Assembly (NCBI RefSeq): GCF_013369485.1
Contig: NZ_JABWEB010000007.1
Coordinates: 124,001-188,000 of the forward strand
Direction of reading: 5' to 3'
DNA from: Massilia sp. BJB1822
Lineage (GTDB): Bacteria > Pseudomonadota > Gammaproteobacteria > Burkholderiales > Burkholderiaceae_D
DNA length: 64,000 nucleotides
Below the pieces are notes generated by a model. The model ran no database searches. It was not told the origin of the DNA and saw only the letters and a list, made by a program, of their open reading frames with translations. This document shows positions 1 through 9,371 of this stretch, in pieces. Within the stretch, counting starts at the first letter, position 1; the number at the start of each line of letters is the position of its first letter. The translations under genes were made by a program, and so were the position numbers.

Positions 1-11
1 GCCTTTCGTTT

Positions 12-575
12 TCAGGCGCGCGTTGCCTGCCAATCGCTGCGCAGCAGGCCGTAGAAGTCGCTGTCGCAGATTTCGCCGTTGACGAACCAGCGTTCGCGCA
101 TATGGCCTTCCAGGCGGAAGTGCAGGCGCCCGAGCATGCGCGCCGAGGCCGTGTTGCGCGGGTCGACGTCGGCTTCGATGCGGTTCAGGTCCATCACGGT
201 GAAGGCATGCTCAAGCAGGGTGGTGATGGCTTCCTGCATATAACCCTGGCCCCACCAGCGCCGTCCCAGCATATAGCCCAGTTCGCAACGCCGGTTCTGG
301 CCGAAGATGCCGCGCAGGGTCACGGTGCCGGCCAAGACGCCGCCGATTTCCACGCCTAACTGCACGTTCTCGCGGCCTTCGTACCAGGCGAGGATCTCGT
401 CCACATAGCGGCTGGCCTGGGCCATCTCGGTCCATGGCGCGCAACTCCAGTAGCGCATGGCTTCGGGGTCGGAAAACAGGGCGAAGATGGCGGCTTCGTC
501 TTCGCGGCGGATGGGGCGCAGACGCAGGCGGGCGGTGGGCTGGGGCAGGGTGGCGATCAGTGGTGTGGCAGTCAT
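12..575 (-). CDS. GNAT family N-acetyltransferase (RimJ/RimL-like)
   Basis: Predicted acetyl-CoA-dependent N-acetyltransferase of 187 residues, the usual length for RimJ/RimL-type proteins that modify protein N-termini or small amines. The N-terminus LRLRPIRREDEAAIFAL is the typical first strand and helix. The acetyl-CoA-binding motif A is visible around residues 98-116 (ELGYMLGRRWWGQGYMQEA), followed by the DPRNTASARML segment and a GHMRE stretch typical of this subgroup. The ATG at 575 has an AGGAGA about ten bases upstream. The gene stands alone, divergent from the PEP-CTERM gene. The substrate cannot be deduced. Confidence 0.85.
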   Translation of the reverse strand: MTATPLIATLPQPTARLRLRPIRREDEAAIFALFSDPEAMRYWSCAPWTEMAQASRYVDEILAWYEGRENVQLGVEIGGVLAGTVTLRGIFGQNRRCELGYMLGRRWWGQGYMQEAITTLLEHAFTVMDLNRIEADVDPRNTASARMLGRLHFRLEGHMRERWFVNGEICDSDFYGLLRSDWQATRA

Positions 576-641
576 GCGGGAAAAGTCTCCTGTTCAAATG
601 AGCGGACAGCCGGTTTGGGGCTTTTGTGCTATCCTGTGAGT

Positions 642-667
642 AACAATTGTTGCTTATGATAATTGTT
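642..667. promoter_or_regulatory. Inverted repeat AACAATT / AATTGTT between divergent genes
   Basis: Arms AACAATT (642-648) and AATTGTT (661-667) flank a 12-base spacer in an AT-rich patch of the 198-bp gap between the acetyltransferase and the PEP-CTERM gene. The left arm also begins a complete 10-base palindrome (642-651). It may be an operator or promoter element; no matching regulator is encoded next to it. Confidence 0.3.
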
Positions 668-773
668 TTGCAAGAGGCCCGAAGCCACGCCCTCTTTCAA
701 CGGCGCATCCGCCGTTCCTTCCCGGCGTGGCCTGAACGCAGCCACTTGTTAGAAATATATCTGAAAGGCATAT

Positions 774-1703
774 ATGTTGAAACCAGCAGCATTGTTCCTG
801 TCCCTGGCCGCCGTGGGTTCCGCCCAGGCTGGCGTTCTCGATCTCGGCATCAATAATGCCAACCTGTTCAGCCTTGGCAGCTTCAGCGCCCAGGGTTCCG
901 ACGTCGAAGGCGCGGTCCTGGTGGCGGGCAGCCTGAGCGCGTCGAATTACTCGATCAACGACAAGAACAAGGACGCTTACGGCAGCTATTCGCTGGTGGT
1001 GGGCGGCTCGCTGAGCTACACCTCAGGCTCGATCAAGCACGGCAACTATTACGTGGCTGGCGCCAGCGCCATGTCCTCGGTGGGCCTGCAAAGCTCGACC
1101 AAGAGCACGACCAACCCCGTGGACTTCAATAAGCTGAGCAGCAGCGTGAAGAACACCTCGTCCTCGCTGTCGAAAGTGGCGGCGACCGGCAGCAGCAGCA
1201 TCCAATACGGCGGCATGACCCTGAAAGGCACGGGCAAGTCGGTGGAAGTGTTCAACCTGGCGGGCAGCGACCTGTCCAGCGTGAACAACTTCAAGTTCAG
1301 CAATCTGGCCAAGGGCTCGACCCTGGTGTTCAACGTCAGCGGCAAGAACGCCATCGGCTTTAACCAGAACGGCGTGGGCCTGGATGGCTTCAAGGGCTAC
1401 AACGTGGTCTACAACTTCTACGAATCGCAGAAGCTGAATATCCAGAACGTCGGCGTGTACGGCAGCATCCTGGCGCCGCTGGCGACCGTAACCGGCAACG
1501 GCGGCCAGATCAACGGCAATGTCATCGTCGGCAACTGGATGTCGAATGTGCAGGTCAACGCCAACCACTACTTCAGCGCCGCCAACGTGAATGGCTACGG
1601 CCTTGCGCCGGTGCCGGAAGCGCAGACCTATGCGATGCTGCTGGCTGGCCTGGGCGTGGTGGGCTTTATTGCGCGCCGCCGCCGTTCGCAGCAGGCAGGC
1701 TGA
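774..1703 (+). CDS. Choice-of-anchor A family protein with PEP-CTERM sorting signal
   Basis: Secreted 309-residue protein. A signal peptide ends near residue 19 (GSAQA before GVLDL). The body is rich in Gly, Ser and Asn and matches the choice-of-anchor A domain, starting LGINNANLFSLGSFSAQGSD with the following VEGAVLVAG. The C-terminus is a PEP-CTERM tail: VPEAQTYAMLLAGLGVVGF followed by RRRR. Exosortase systems cleave such tails during export or surface attachment, usually alongside exopolysaccharide. The ATG at 774 has AAAGG five bases upstream. The 3' end overlaps the convergent TetR gene by 38 bp. No exosortase is encoded in the window. Confidence 0.85.
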   Translation: MLKPAALFLSLAAVGSAQAGVLDLGINNANLFSLGSFSAQGSDVEGAVLVAGSLSASNYSINDKNKDAYGSYSLVVGGSLSYTSGSIKHGNYYVAGASAMSSVGLQSSTKSTTNPVDFNKLSSSVKNTSSSLSKVAATGSSSIQYGGMTLKGTGKSVEVFNLAGSDLSSVNNFKFSNLAKGSTLVFNVSGKNAIGFNQNGVGLDGFKGYNVVYNFYESQKLNIQNVGVYGSILAPLATVTGNGGQINGNVIVGNWMSNVQVNANHYFSAANVNGYGLAPVPEAQTYAMLLAGLGVVGFIARRRRSQQAG

Positions 1704-2322
1704 CCGCCGCCAGGACCATCTGCACGATAGTCTGTTCGGCATCCTCGTAATCCTTGCGGCTGAGCTGTTTGCGGTTCAGTACAAGGGCCATCTGGGCTGA
1801 AAAATCCGCATAGGATTGCGTCATGGCCCAGATGGCGAACAGCAGGTGGGTGGCGTTCACCGCGCCGATCCTGCCCTCCACACTCCACTTCTCGAAGACT
1901 TCGATATCGCGCCGCAGCAGCGGCACCACGCGTTCCTGGATCTGCTTACCATAGAGCTGGGCGCCGCCGATCACTTCCATGGCATACACGCGCGACCCCC
2001 AGGGCTGCTCGCGCGAGAATTTCAGCTTGGCCTGGATATAGGCGCGCAGCACGTCCTGCGGTTCCTGGTCGGGATCGGCCAGGCGCTCCATGCGTTCCAG
2101 CCAGTCGTCCAGCACATCGTCCAGCACGCGCTGATAGAGCGCCTGCTTGGTGGGGAAGTAGTACATCAGGTTCTGCTTGGACAGGCCGGCGTTGTCGGCA
2201 ATCGCCGCCACGGAGGCGCCTTCATAGCCGCATTCGGCAAAGACGCGCACCGCTTCGGCGGCGATTTCCGCTTCCAGCCGGTCGCGGTTCTGCAGGCGGC
2301 GGTTGGGTCTATCGGCGGCCAT
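1666..2322 (-). CDS. TetR-family regulator, RutR-like (pyrimidine utilisation)
   Basis: DNA-binding regulator of 218 residues. An N-terminal TetR helix-turn-helix (about residues 15-65; VAAIADNAGLSKQNLMYYFP) is followed by a C-terminal domain that resembles E. coli RutR from memory: SREQPWGSRVYAMEVIGGA and HLLFAIWAMTQSYADF. RutR senses uracil or thymine and represses pyrimidine degradation genes. The start lies inside the end of the upstream MocR gene (14-bp overlap), so the two are probably co-transcribed and translationally coupled. Position before the pyrimidine operon supports control of that operon, possibly with uracil as the ligand. The ligand is inferred. Confidence 0.85.
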   Translation of the reverse strand: MAADRPNRRLQNRDRLEAEIAAEAVRVFAECGYEGASVAAIADNAGLSKQNLMYYFPTKQALYQRVLDDVLDDWLERMERLADPDQEPQDVLRAYIQAKLKFSREQPWGSRVYAMEVIGGAQLYGKQIQERVVPLLRRDIEVFEKWSVEGRIGAVNATHLLFAIWAMTQSYADFSAQMALVLNRKQLSRKDYEDAEQTIVQMVLAAVSLPAANGGGAQ

Positions 2323-3778
2323 GTTCTTTCCTCAGCGTGAGCAGGAAGTCGCGCAGGGCAGGGTGGTCGGCATAGGCCACGTTGAAGCGGAACCAGATGC
2401 TTTCGCTCTCGCCGAGCATGAAGAAGTCGCTGGGCGCGAGCAGGATGCCGGCCTTCAGCGCCAGATCGGCAATCAGCTTGCCGTTCCATTCCGGCGTGGG
2501 CGCCTCGTTCCAGCCGGCGCTGACGAACATGCCGCCGCGCGGCCGCGCCACCGGTTTCATGCCCGCCTCGGCCAGCGATTCGATGCTGCGCTCGCGGCCT
2601 TCCTCCAGCTGGGCCATGAGCTTTTCCACCATGCGTTTGTAAGGCCGCGCCGTGATGGCGTGGTACACGGCGCGCTCGTTCACTTCCGAGGTGGTGAGAC
2701 CGGTCAGCATCTTGATGCGCACCAGTTCCGGCAGCAGCGATTGCGAGGCGCAGATGGAGCCGACGCGCAGCACCGGCGACAGTGTCTTGGAAAAACTGCC
2801 GATGCGGATCACGCGGCGCAAGCCATCCATCGCCGCCAGCGAGGCTTCACCGCGCGGCGTCAGCTCGCGGTAGATATCGTCTTCCACCAGCCAGAAATCG
2901 AACTGCTCGGCCAGCGCGAGCAGGCGGTGGGCCTGGGCCTGGCTGAGCGAGGTGCCGAGCGGGTTTTGCAGCACCGTGTTGACGAACATGAGCTTGGGCT
3001 GCGTGGTGCGCGCCTGTTCGGCCAGGAAGTCCAGATCGAGGCCATTGGCGCCGCGCGGAATGCCGATCGCCTGGCAGCCGTGGTGGCGGATCAGCGAGAG
3101 CAGATTGCTGTAGCCGGGATCTTCCACCAGCACCGTGTCGCCCGGTTTGGTCAGGGTGCGCAGGATCAGGTCGAAGGCGTGGGTGGCGCCATGCGTGAGC
3201 AGGATCTGCTCCGGCTCCACCGCGAACAGCTCTTCGCTCAAGGTGCTGGCCAGGTATTGGCGCAGGCCGGGAAAGCCGAGCGGATGGCCGTAGCCGCGCA
3301 GGCGGTTGGCGGGAATGCGGATGGCCTGGCGCACGGCATCGAGGATGGTGTCCTCGCCATACCATTCGGGCGGCAGCCAGCCGGCGCCGATGGGCAGCGC
3401 GTCCGACATGCCGGAATACAGTTCCGGCGTGAGCGCATCGACGGCGGCGGGGCCGGGGTGGAAAGGCACGGGCGTGGGCAGGGCGGGCGCATCCTGACGC
3501 GTGACGAAGTAGCCGGAGCCGCGCCGCGACGAGAGCAAGCCCAGCGTCACGAGGCGGTCGTAGGACTCCACCACGGTGAAAGTGCTGATGCCATTACACT
3601 TGGCGAACTGGCGCACCGAGGGCATCTTGGTGCCGGCGCGCAGCTCGCGCCGCGCCACCATCTCCGACACGGCAGCGACGATCTGCTCCACCAGGCTACC
3701 CTTCTTCGAGCGCTCTATGGACAGTAGCGGCCATTGCGGGCCATCGGTCTGCTGCGCTGCGCTCCCGCGTTCATCCAT
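2309..3778 (-). CDS. MocR-type transcriptional regulator (GntR wHTH plus aminotransferase-like domain)
   Basis: A 489-residue two-domain protein. The GntR winged helix is at about residues 25-90 (MPSVRQFAKCNGISTFTVVE and then RRGSGYFV). A fold-type I PLP domain fills the rest, with a PLP-lysine motif IGSFSKTLSP and a substrate-loop segment around VNTVLQNPLGTSL. MocR regulators bind PLP or its adducts with an amino compound and usually control neighbouring amine genes. It is divergent from the beta-alanine aminotransferase, so beta-alanine or a related omega-amino acid is a reasonable effector. A dyad close upstream of its start may be the operator. Confidence 0.88.
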   Translation of the reverse strand: MDERGSAAQQTDGPQWPLLSIERSKKGSLVEQIVAAVSEMVARRELRAGTKMPSVRQFAKCNGISTFTVVESYDRLVTLGLLSSRRGSGYFVTRQDAPALPTPVPFHPGPAAVDALTPELYSGMSDALPIGAGWLPPEWYGEDTILDAVRQAIRIPANRLRGYGHPLGFPGLRQYLASTLSEELFAVEPEQILLTHGATHAFDLILRTLTKPGDTVLVEDPGYSNLLSLIRHHGCQAIGIPRGANGLDLDFLAEQARTTQPKLMFVNTVLQNPLGTSLSQAQAHRLLALAEQFDFWLVEDDIYRELTPRGEASLAAMDGLRRVIRIGSFSKTLSPVLRVGSICASQSLLPELVRIKMLTGLTTSEVNERAVYHAITARPYKRMVEKLMAQLEEGRERSIESLAEAGMKPVARPRGGMFVSAGWNEAPTPEWNGKLIADLALKAGILLAPSDFFMLGESESIWFRFNVAYADHPALRDFLLTLRKEHGRR

Positions 3779-3802
3779 CTTGCGTCTCCATTTGCTTCAC
3801 TG

Positions 3803-3825
3803 CACAAAAGTGTAGTGTTTTTGTG
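3803..3825. promoter_or_regulatory. Dyad CACAAAA-N9-TTTTGTG, candidate MocR/TetR operator
   Basis: Perfect 7-base arms at 3803-3809 and 3819-3825 lie 25 bp upstream of the MocR start, within the 172-bp divergent gap before the pyrimidine operon. Position and symmetry fit an operator for one of the two regulators encoded to the left. There is no direct evidence of which protein binds. Confidence 0.45.
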
Positions 3826-3950
3826 ACCTGTACGGTTGGATGGTTTTGCGAATTGTGTATATGTGCCATAGTTGAACTGCTGTCTATTATTGCATCATCA
3901 TTTTGCCAACTGGTAAAGAGTTTTTACGAGGCGTCAAACAGGAGATATGC

Positions 3951-5267
3951 ATGAATATGACCAGACCGGAATCGCTAGCGTCGTTCTGGATGCCTTTCAC
4001 GAACAACCGCGATTTCAAAGCCAGCCCGCGCTTGCTGGTTTCCGCCGAAGGCATGTATTACAAGGACGTGGATGGCCGCGCCATCCTCGACGGCACGGCC
4101 GGCCTGTGGTGCGTGCCTTGCGGCCACGCCCAGCCCAAGATCGTCGCGGCGGTGCGCGAGATGGTGGGCCAGCTCGATTTCGCGCCCACCTTCCAGATGG
4201 GCCATCCCTCGGCATTCGACCTGGCCGACAAGCTGATGGCCTACACCAATGGCCGCTTCGGCCATGTGTTCTACACCAACTCCGGTTCCGAGGCTGTGGA
4301 CACGGCGCTGAAGATCGCGCTGGCCTACCACCGCGCGCGCGGCGAAGGCACCCGCACCCGCCTGATCGGCCGCGAACGCGCCTACCACGGCGTGGGCTTC
4401 GGCGGCATGTCGGTGGGCGGCATCGGCGGCAACCGCAAGCATTACGGCCCGCTGCTGCCGGGCGTTGACCATTTGCCGCATACGCATAATCTGGAGAAGA
4501 ACGCCTTTACGCGCGGCGAGCCGGAATACGGCACCCACCTGGCCGACGAGCTGGAACGCATCGTCGCCCTGCATGACGCGTCGACCATCGCCGCCGTGAT
4601 CGTAGAGCCGGTTGCCGGTTCCACCGGCGTGCTGATTCCGCCCAAGGGCTATCTGAAACGCCTGCGCGAGCTGTGCACCAAGCATGGCATCCTGCTGATC
4701 TTCGATGAAGTGATCACCGGCTTTGGCCGCCTCACCACGCCTTTCGCCGCCGACTACTTCGACGTCGAGCCGGACATGATGACCACCGCCAAAGGCCTGA
4801 CCAATGGCACGGTGCCGATGGGGGCGGTGTTCTCCAAGCAGTTCATCCACGACACCTTCATGCAGGCGCCGGCCGGTATCGAGTTATTCCACGGCTATAC
4901 CTATTCCGGCCATCCGCTGGCCTGCGCCGCCGCGCTGGCGACGCTGGAAGTGTTCGAGGAACAGAAAATCCTCGACCAAGCCAAGAGCATGCAGTCCTAT
5001 TGGGAGGATGCGATCCATTCGCTCAAGGGGCTGCCGCATGTGATCGACCTGCGCAGCATCGGCCTGGTGGCTGGCATCGAGCTGGAGCCGATTGCCGGCA
5101 AGCCGGGCGCGCGCGCCTATGCCGCCTTCAAGCAGATGTTTGCCGACGGCGTGCTGACGCGGGTTACGGGCGACATCATCGCGCTGTCGCCGCCATTGAA
5201 TTTGGAGAAGCAGCATATCGACGAACTGTTTGGCAAGCTGGAAAAGGTGTTACGTGGACTAGATTAA
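3951..5267 (+). CDS. Omega-amino acid (beta-alanine):pyruvate aminotransferase
   Basis: Class III PLP aminotransferase of 438 residues. It should transfer the amino group of beta-alanine (or beta-aminoisobutyrate) to pyruvate, giving malonate semialdehyde and L-alanine. Visible are the N-terminal FWMPFTNNRDFK typical of omega-aminotransferases, the Asp motif FDEVITGFGR near residue 250, and the PLP lysine in TTAKGLTNG near residue 280. The open frame continues upstream to 3903, but the ATG at 3951 has GGAG six bases before it and is preferred. It is the first gene of the pyrimidine catabolic operon, followed 23 bp later by alanine dehydrogenase. Confidence 0.9.
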   Translation: MNMTRPESLASFWMPFTNNRDFKASPRLLVSAEGMYYKDVDGRAILDGTAGLWCVPCGHAQPKIVAAVREMVGQLDFAPTFQMGHPSAFDLADKLMAYTNGRFGHVFYTNSGSEAVDTALKIALAYHRARGEGTRTRLIGRERAYHGVGFGGMSVGGIGGNRKHYGPLLPGVDHLPHTHNLEKNAFTRGEPEYGTHLADELERIVALHDASTIAAVIVEPVAGSTGVLIPPKGYLKRLRELCTKHGILLIFDEVITGFGRLTTPFAADYFDVEPDMMTTAKGLTNGTVPMGAVFSKQFIHDTFMQAPAGIELFHGYTYSGHPLACAAALATLEVFEEQKILDQAKSMQSYWEDAIHSLKGLPHVIDLRSIGLVAGIELEPIAGKPGARAYAAFKQMFADGVLTRVTGDIIALSPPLNLEKQHIDELFGKLEKVLRGLD

Positions 5268-5290
5268 AAACATAAATAGAGGAGACAGCC

Positions 5291-6406
5291 ATGCTGGTAG
5301 GCGTACCGAAGGAGATCAAGAATCAGGAATCGCGCGTTGGCCTTACCCCGGCCAGCGTGAAAGAACTTGTACTGCGCGGACATCAGGTGCTGGTACAACG
5401 CAATGCAGGCGTGGCGATTGGCCTCGCCGATTCCATGTATGAAGGATCGGGTGCCACCATCATCGATACGGCGCAGGAGATTTTCAAGCGCGCCGAGATG
5501 ATCGTGAAGGTGAAGGAACCGCAGCCGGAAGAATGCGCCATGCTGCGCGAAAACCAGATCCTCTACACCTACCTGCATCTGGCGCCGGATCCGGAACAGA
5601 CGCGCGCCCTGGTGCAGTCGGGCGCCGTCTGCATCGCCTACGAAACCATCACCGGCGCGAACGGCGGCTTGCCGCTGCTGGCGCCGATGAGCGAGGTGGC
5701 GGGACGCATGGCGATCCAGGCTGGCGCTGCCCATCTGGAGAAATCCAAGGGCGGCATGGGCCTCTTGCTGGGCGGCGTGCCGGGCGTGGCGCCGGGCCAT
5801 GTGGTCATCATCGGCGCCGGCGTGGTCGGCACCAATGCCTTGCAGATGGCGGTGGGCATGGGCGCCCGCGTCACCATCCTGGACAAGAGTGTGGACCGCC
5901 TGCGCCAGCTCGATCTGATCTTCGGCAACCGCGTGCAGACCATGTTCTCCAACGCCCACACCATCGAAGAAGCGGTGCTGGATGCCGATCTGGTGATCGG
6001 CGGTGTGCTGGTGCCCGGCGCGGCGGCGCCCAAGCTGGTCAGCCACGACCTGATCTCGCGCATGAAGCCGGGCGCGGTGGTGGTGGATGTGGCTATCGAC
6101 CAGGGCGGCTGCTTCGAAACCTCGCGCGCCACCACGCACGAGAATCCGACCTTCCTGGTCGGCCAGGTGGTGCATTACTGCGTGGCGAATATGCCGGGCG
6201 CGGTGGCGCGGACCTCCACCTTCGCGCTGAACAACGCCACCATCGGCCATGCGCTGGCGCTGGCCGACAAAGGCTGGATCAAGGCGATGAAGGTCAATCC
6301 TCATTTAAAGAATGGACTGAATGTATGCCAGGGCAAGGTCACGTATGAAGCCGTGGCCCATGGCCTGGGTTATCCCTATGTACCGGCCGACAATCTGTTG
6401 GCCTGA
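5291..6406 (+). CDS. ald: Alanine dehydrogenase
   Basis: NAD-dependent oxidative deamination of L-alanine to pyruvate and ammonia, 371 residues (family standard). The protein starts [20 protein letters not shown]. Substrate residues K75 (IVKVKEP) and H96 (YTYLHLAPD) are present. The NAD fold is [20 protein letters not shown], and the late [14 protein letters not shown] block is intact. Next to an aminotransferase that makes alanine from pyruvate, it would regenerate the amino acceptor and release the beta-alanine nitrogen as ammonia. A GGAGA site precedes the ATG. Confidence 0.95.
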   Translation: MLVGVPKEIKNQESRVGLTPASVKELVLRGHQVLVQRNAGVAIGLADSMYEGSGATIIDTAQEIFKRAEMIVKVKEPQPEECAMLRENQILYTYLHLAPDPEQTRALVQSGAVCIAYETITGANGGLPLLAPMSEVAGRMAIQAGAAHLEKSKGGMGLLLGGVPGVAPGHVVIIGAGVVGTNALQMAVGMGARVTILDKSVDRLRQLDLIFGNRVQTMFSNAHTIEEAVLDADLVIGGVLVPGAAAPKLVSHDLISRMKPGAVVVDVAIDQGGCFETSRATTHENPTFLVGQVVHYCVANMPGAVARTSTFALNNATIGHALALADKGWIKAMKVNPHLKNGLNVCQGKVTYEAVAHGLGYPYVPADNLLA

Positions 6407-6426
6407 TTAATTTAGCAGAGCAGACA

Positions 6427-7929
6427 ATGAGCAATCTCGACACCATCACCCACTTCATCAACGGCAGCAAGGTCGATACCCTGGGCGGCCGCTACGGCGA
6501 CGTTTTCAATCCCGCTTTGGGCGAGCCGGTCGCGCGCGTGGCGCTGGCTACCACGGAGGAGGTGGATGCGGCGGTGCAAGCCGCCGCCGCCGCTTTCCCA
6601 TCCTGGTCGGCCACGCCGCCGCTGACGCGGGCGCGGGTGCTGTTCAAGTACCTGCAACTATGCCAGCAGCATACCGACGAATTTGCGGCCATGCTGACGC
6701 GCGAGCATGGCAAGACCTTCTCCGATGCTCAGGGTGAGGTGGGACGCGGTATCGAGATGGTGGAATTCGCCGTCGGCATCCCGCAGATGCTGAAGGGCGA
6801 ATTCACCGACCAGATCGCGCGCGGCATCGATGCCTGGTCCATGCGCCAGCCGTTGGGCGTGGTGGCGGGCATCACGCCGTTCAACTTCCCGGTGATGGTG
6901 CCGATGTGGATGTTCCCGATTGCCATCGCCTGCGGCAATACCTTCGTGCTGAAGCCTTCCGAACGCGATCCATCGCCCTCGCTGCTGCATGCGCGCCTGC
7001 TGAAAGAGGCGGGCTTGCCGGACGGCGTATTCAATGTGGTGCAAGGCGATAAGCTGGCGGTCGATGCGCTGCTCGACCATCCCGAGGTGCAGGCGGTGAG
7101 CTTCGTCGGTTCGACGCCGATTGCCGAATACATCTATTCGCGCGGCAGTGCGGCCGGCAAGCGCGTGCAGGCCCTGGGCGGCGCGAAGAACCATATGGTG
7201 GTCATGCCCGACGCCGATATGGAGATGGCGGTCGATGCGCTGATGGGCGCGGCTTATGGTTCGGCGGGCGAGCGCTGCATGGCGATTTCCGTGGTGGTGG
7301 CGGTGGGCGATGCGGGCGATAAGCTGGTGGCCGCACTGGAAAAGCGCACCGCCGCACTGAAAGTGCGCGACGGCATGGAGCGCGATGCGGAAATGGGTCC
7401 GCTGGTTACGGCTGCCGCCAAGCAGCGCGTCGAACGTCTGATCGGGGAGGGCGTGGAGCAGGGCGCCAAACTGGTCGTCGATGGCCGCGACTACAAGGTG
7501 GCGGACCGTCCCAATGGCTTCTTCGTCGGCGGCACGCTGTTCGACCACGTTACGCCGGATATGACGATCTACAAGGAAGAGATTTTCGGACCGGTGCTGT
7601 GCGTGGTGCGCATGGCCGATATCGTCCATGCGGTGGAACTGATCAACAAAAACGAATACGGCAACGGTGTGGCCGTGTTCACGCGCGACGGCGGGGTGGC
7701 GCGCGAATTCGTGCGCCAGATCCAGGTCGGCATGGTGGGCGTGAACGTGCCGCTGCCGGTGCCGATGGCCTTCAACAGCTTTGGCGGCTGGAAGCGCAGC
7801 CTGTTCGGCGACCATCACGCATATGGTCCGGAAGGCGTGCGGTTCTACACGCGCCACAAGGCAGTGATGCAGCGCTGGCCGAATACGGCAAGCGCTGGCG
7901 CGGAATTTGCATTCCCTCAGATGAAGTAA
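6427..7929 (+). CDS. mmsA: CoA-acylating (methyl)malonate-semialdehyde dehydrogenase
   Basis: ALDH-superfamily enzyme of 500 residues that converts malonate semialdehyde (from uracil) or methylmalonate semialdehyde (from thymine) with CoA and NAD to acetyl- or propionyl-CoA plus CO2. The catalytic Cys lies in [14 protein letters not shown] (Cys284), directly after the arginine typical of this subfamily. The [18 protein letters not shown] block and the C-terminal [17 protein letters not shown] are also diagnostic. It is 20 bp downstream of ald and takes the product of the first gene in the operon. Confidence 0.93.
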   Translation: MSNLDTITHFINGSKVDTLGGRYGDVFNPALGEPVARVALATTEEVDAAVQAAAAAFPSWSATPPLTRARVLFKYLQLCQQHTDEFAAMLTREHGKTFSDAQGEVGRGIEMVEFAVGIPQMLKGEFTDQIARGIDAWSMRQPLGVVAGITPFNFPVMVPMWMFPIAIACGNTFVLKPSERDPSPSLLHARLLKEAGLPDGVFNVVQGDKLAVDALLDHPEVQAVSFVGSTPIAEYIYSRGSAAGKRVQALGGAKNHMVVMPDADMEMAVDALMGAAYGSAGERCMAISVVVAVGDAGDKLVAALEKRTAALKVRDGMERDAEMGPLVTAAAKQRVERLIGEGVEQGAKLVVDGRDYKVADRPNGFFVGGTLFDHVTPDMTIYKEEIFGPVLCVVRMADIVHAVELINKNEYGNGVAVFTRDGGVAREFVRQIQVGMVGVNVPLPVPMAFNSFGGWKRSLFGDHHAYGPEGVRFYTRHKAVMQRWPNTASAGAEFAFPQMK

Positions 7930-7997
7930 GAACTTTCAAGTAGCAGGCAGCAGCGCAACAGATTCGAGCAGTTCGACCTACCAAACGGGATGGAAAG

Positions 7998-9371
7998 ATG
8001 ATCGATTCACTCAAACATATGCGGCATGCCCAGTCCAGCAAGGAAGAACTGGCCGGGCATTTCACCGATCTGGCGCCGGCACTGACCGTGCGCCAGGCAG
8101 CGATTGAAAGCGCGCGCTGCCTGTACTGCTACGATGCGCCCTGTTCGCGCATCTGCCCTTCCGAGATCGATGTCGCCAGCTTTATCCGCAATATCAACGA
8201 CCGCAATGTGAATGGCGCGGCGGCCGGCATTCTCAAACAGAATATCCTGGGCGGCAGCTGCGCCCGCGTCTGTCCCACCGAGATCCTGTGCGAAGACGTC
8301 TGCGTGCGCAACCATGATGCCGAAGGGCAGCCGGTCAAGATCGCGCTGCTGCAGCGCTTTGCCCTCGACCATATGCGCTTCGACGGCCACCCTTTCCGCC
8401 GCGCCGCATCCACCGGCAAGCGCATTGCGGTGGTGGGGGCGGGGCCGGCCGGACTGTCCTGTGCCCACCGCCTTTCCATGCTGGGCAATGATGTGGTGAT
8501 CTACGAGGCGCTGGACAAGGCGGGCGGCTTGAACGAATACGGCATCGCCAAATACAAGCTGACTGATAACTTCGCGCAGAAGGAAGTCGAGTTCCTGATC
8601 GGTATAGGCGGCATCGAAATCCGCTGCGGCCAGAAGCTGGGCGAGAACCTGCACCTGAAAGACCTGCATGCCGAATACGATGCGGTCTTCCTCGGCCTGG
8701 GCCTGGGCGCCAGCCGCCAACTGGGCTTGACCGGCGAGGATGCCCCCGGCCTGCTGGCCGCCGTCGATTACATCGCCGCCCTGCGCCAGGCCGAAGACCT
8801 GAGTTCCCTGCCGGTGCCGCAGCGTGCCATCGTCATCGGCGCGGGCAATACCGCCATTGATATGGCGGTGCAGATTCAGCGTCTTGGCGCGGAAGAGGTG
8901 ACGCTGGTTTACCGGCGCGGTTTCGATGCCATGAGCGCCACCCATCACGAGCAGGAAATCGCCAAGTCCAACCAGGTGCGCATGCTGACCTGGGCGCAGC
9001 CGCAACAGGTGCTGCTGGATGAGAAGGGCCGCGTGCGCGGCATGCGCTTCGAGAAAACCGTCTTCCAGGCCAACCGTTTGATCGGTACCGGCATCACCTT
9101 CGAAATTGCCGCCGACGCCGTGTTCAAGGCCATCGGCCAGCAGCTGGAAGAGGAGGTGCTGAGCGATCCGCTGGCGCAGCTGCTGCAGCGCGATGGCGAC
9201 AAGATTCACGTCGACGCCCAGTTCCGCACAGTACTGCCGGGGATTTACGCGGGCGGGGATTGCGTGGCGCCGGGACAGGATCTGACGGTGCAGGCAGTCC
9301 AGCATGGCAAGCTGGCGGCACACGCCATTCATAACGATATCCAGTCGAAGCGGGAGGCTGAAAATGGCTGA
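7998..9371 (+). CDS. preT: Dihydropyrimidine dehydrogenase subunit PreT (NAD(P)H-accepting)
   Basis: Small, GltD-like subunit of the bacterial dihydropyrimidine dehydrogenase, 457 residues. Two cysteine clusters for Fe-S centres sit at C41/C44/C49/C53 and C88/C92/C98/C102. The FAD motif VVGAGPAGLS begins near residue 145, and the NAD(P) motif VIGAGNTAIDMAVQ comes later. It should pass electrons from NAD(P)H to PreA for reduction of uracil or thymine. Its stop overlaps the preA start by 8 bp, which fits a fixed subunit ratio. The gap from mmsA is 68 bp, the largest in the operon before the end. Confidence 0.92.
   Translation: MIDSLKHMRHAQSSKEELAGHFTDLAPALTVRQAAIESARCLYCYDAPCSRICPSEIDVASFIRNINDRNVNGAAAGILKQNILGGSCARVCPTEILCEDVCVRNHDAEGQPVKIALLQRFALDHMRFDGHPFRRAASTGKRIAVVGAGPAGLSCAHRLSMLGNDVVIYEALDKAGGLNEYGIAKYKLTDNFAQKEVEFLIGIGGIEIRCGQKLGENLHLKDLHAEYDAVFLGLGLGASRQLGLTGEDAPGLLAAVDYIAALRQAEDLSSLPVPQRAIVIGAGNTAIDMAVQIQRLGAEEVTLVYRRGFDAMSATHHEQEIAKSNQVRMLTWAQPQQVLLDEKGRVRGMRFEKTVFQANRLIGTGITFEIAADAVFKAIGQQLEEEVLSDPLAQLLQRDGDKIHVDAQFRTVLPGIYAGGDCVAPGQDLTVQAVQHGKLAAHAIHNDIQSKREAENG

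Noticed and set aside
2303..3727. Long open frame opposite the MocR gene
   Set aside because: It has no recognisable domain, is rich in His, Gln, Arg and Ala as expected for an antisense shadow in GC-rich DNA, and the MocR motifs on the other strand are clear.
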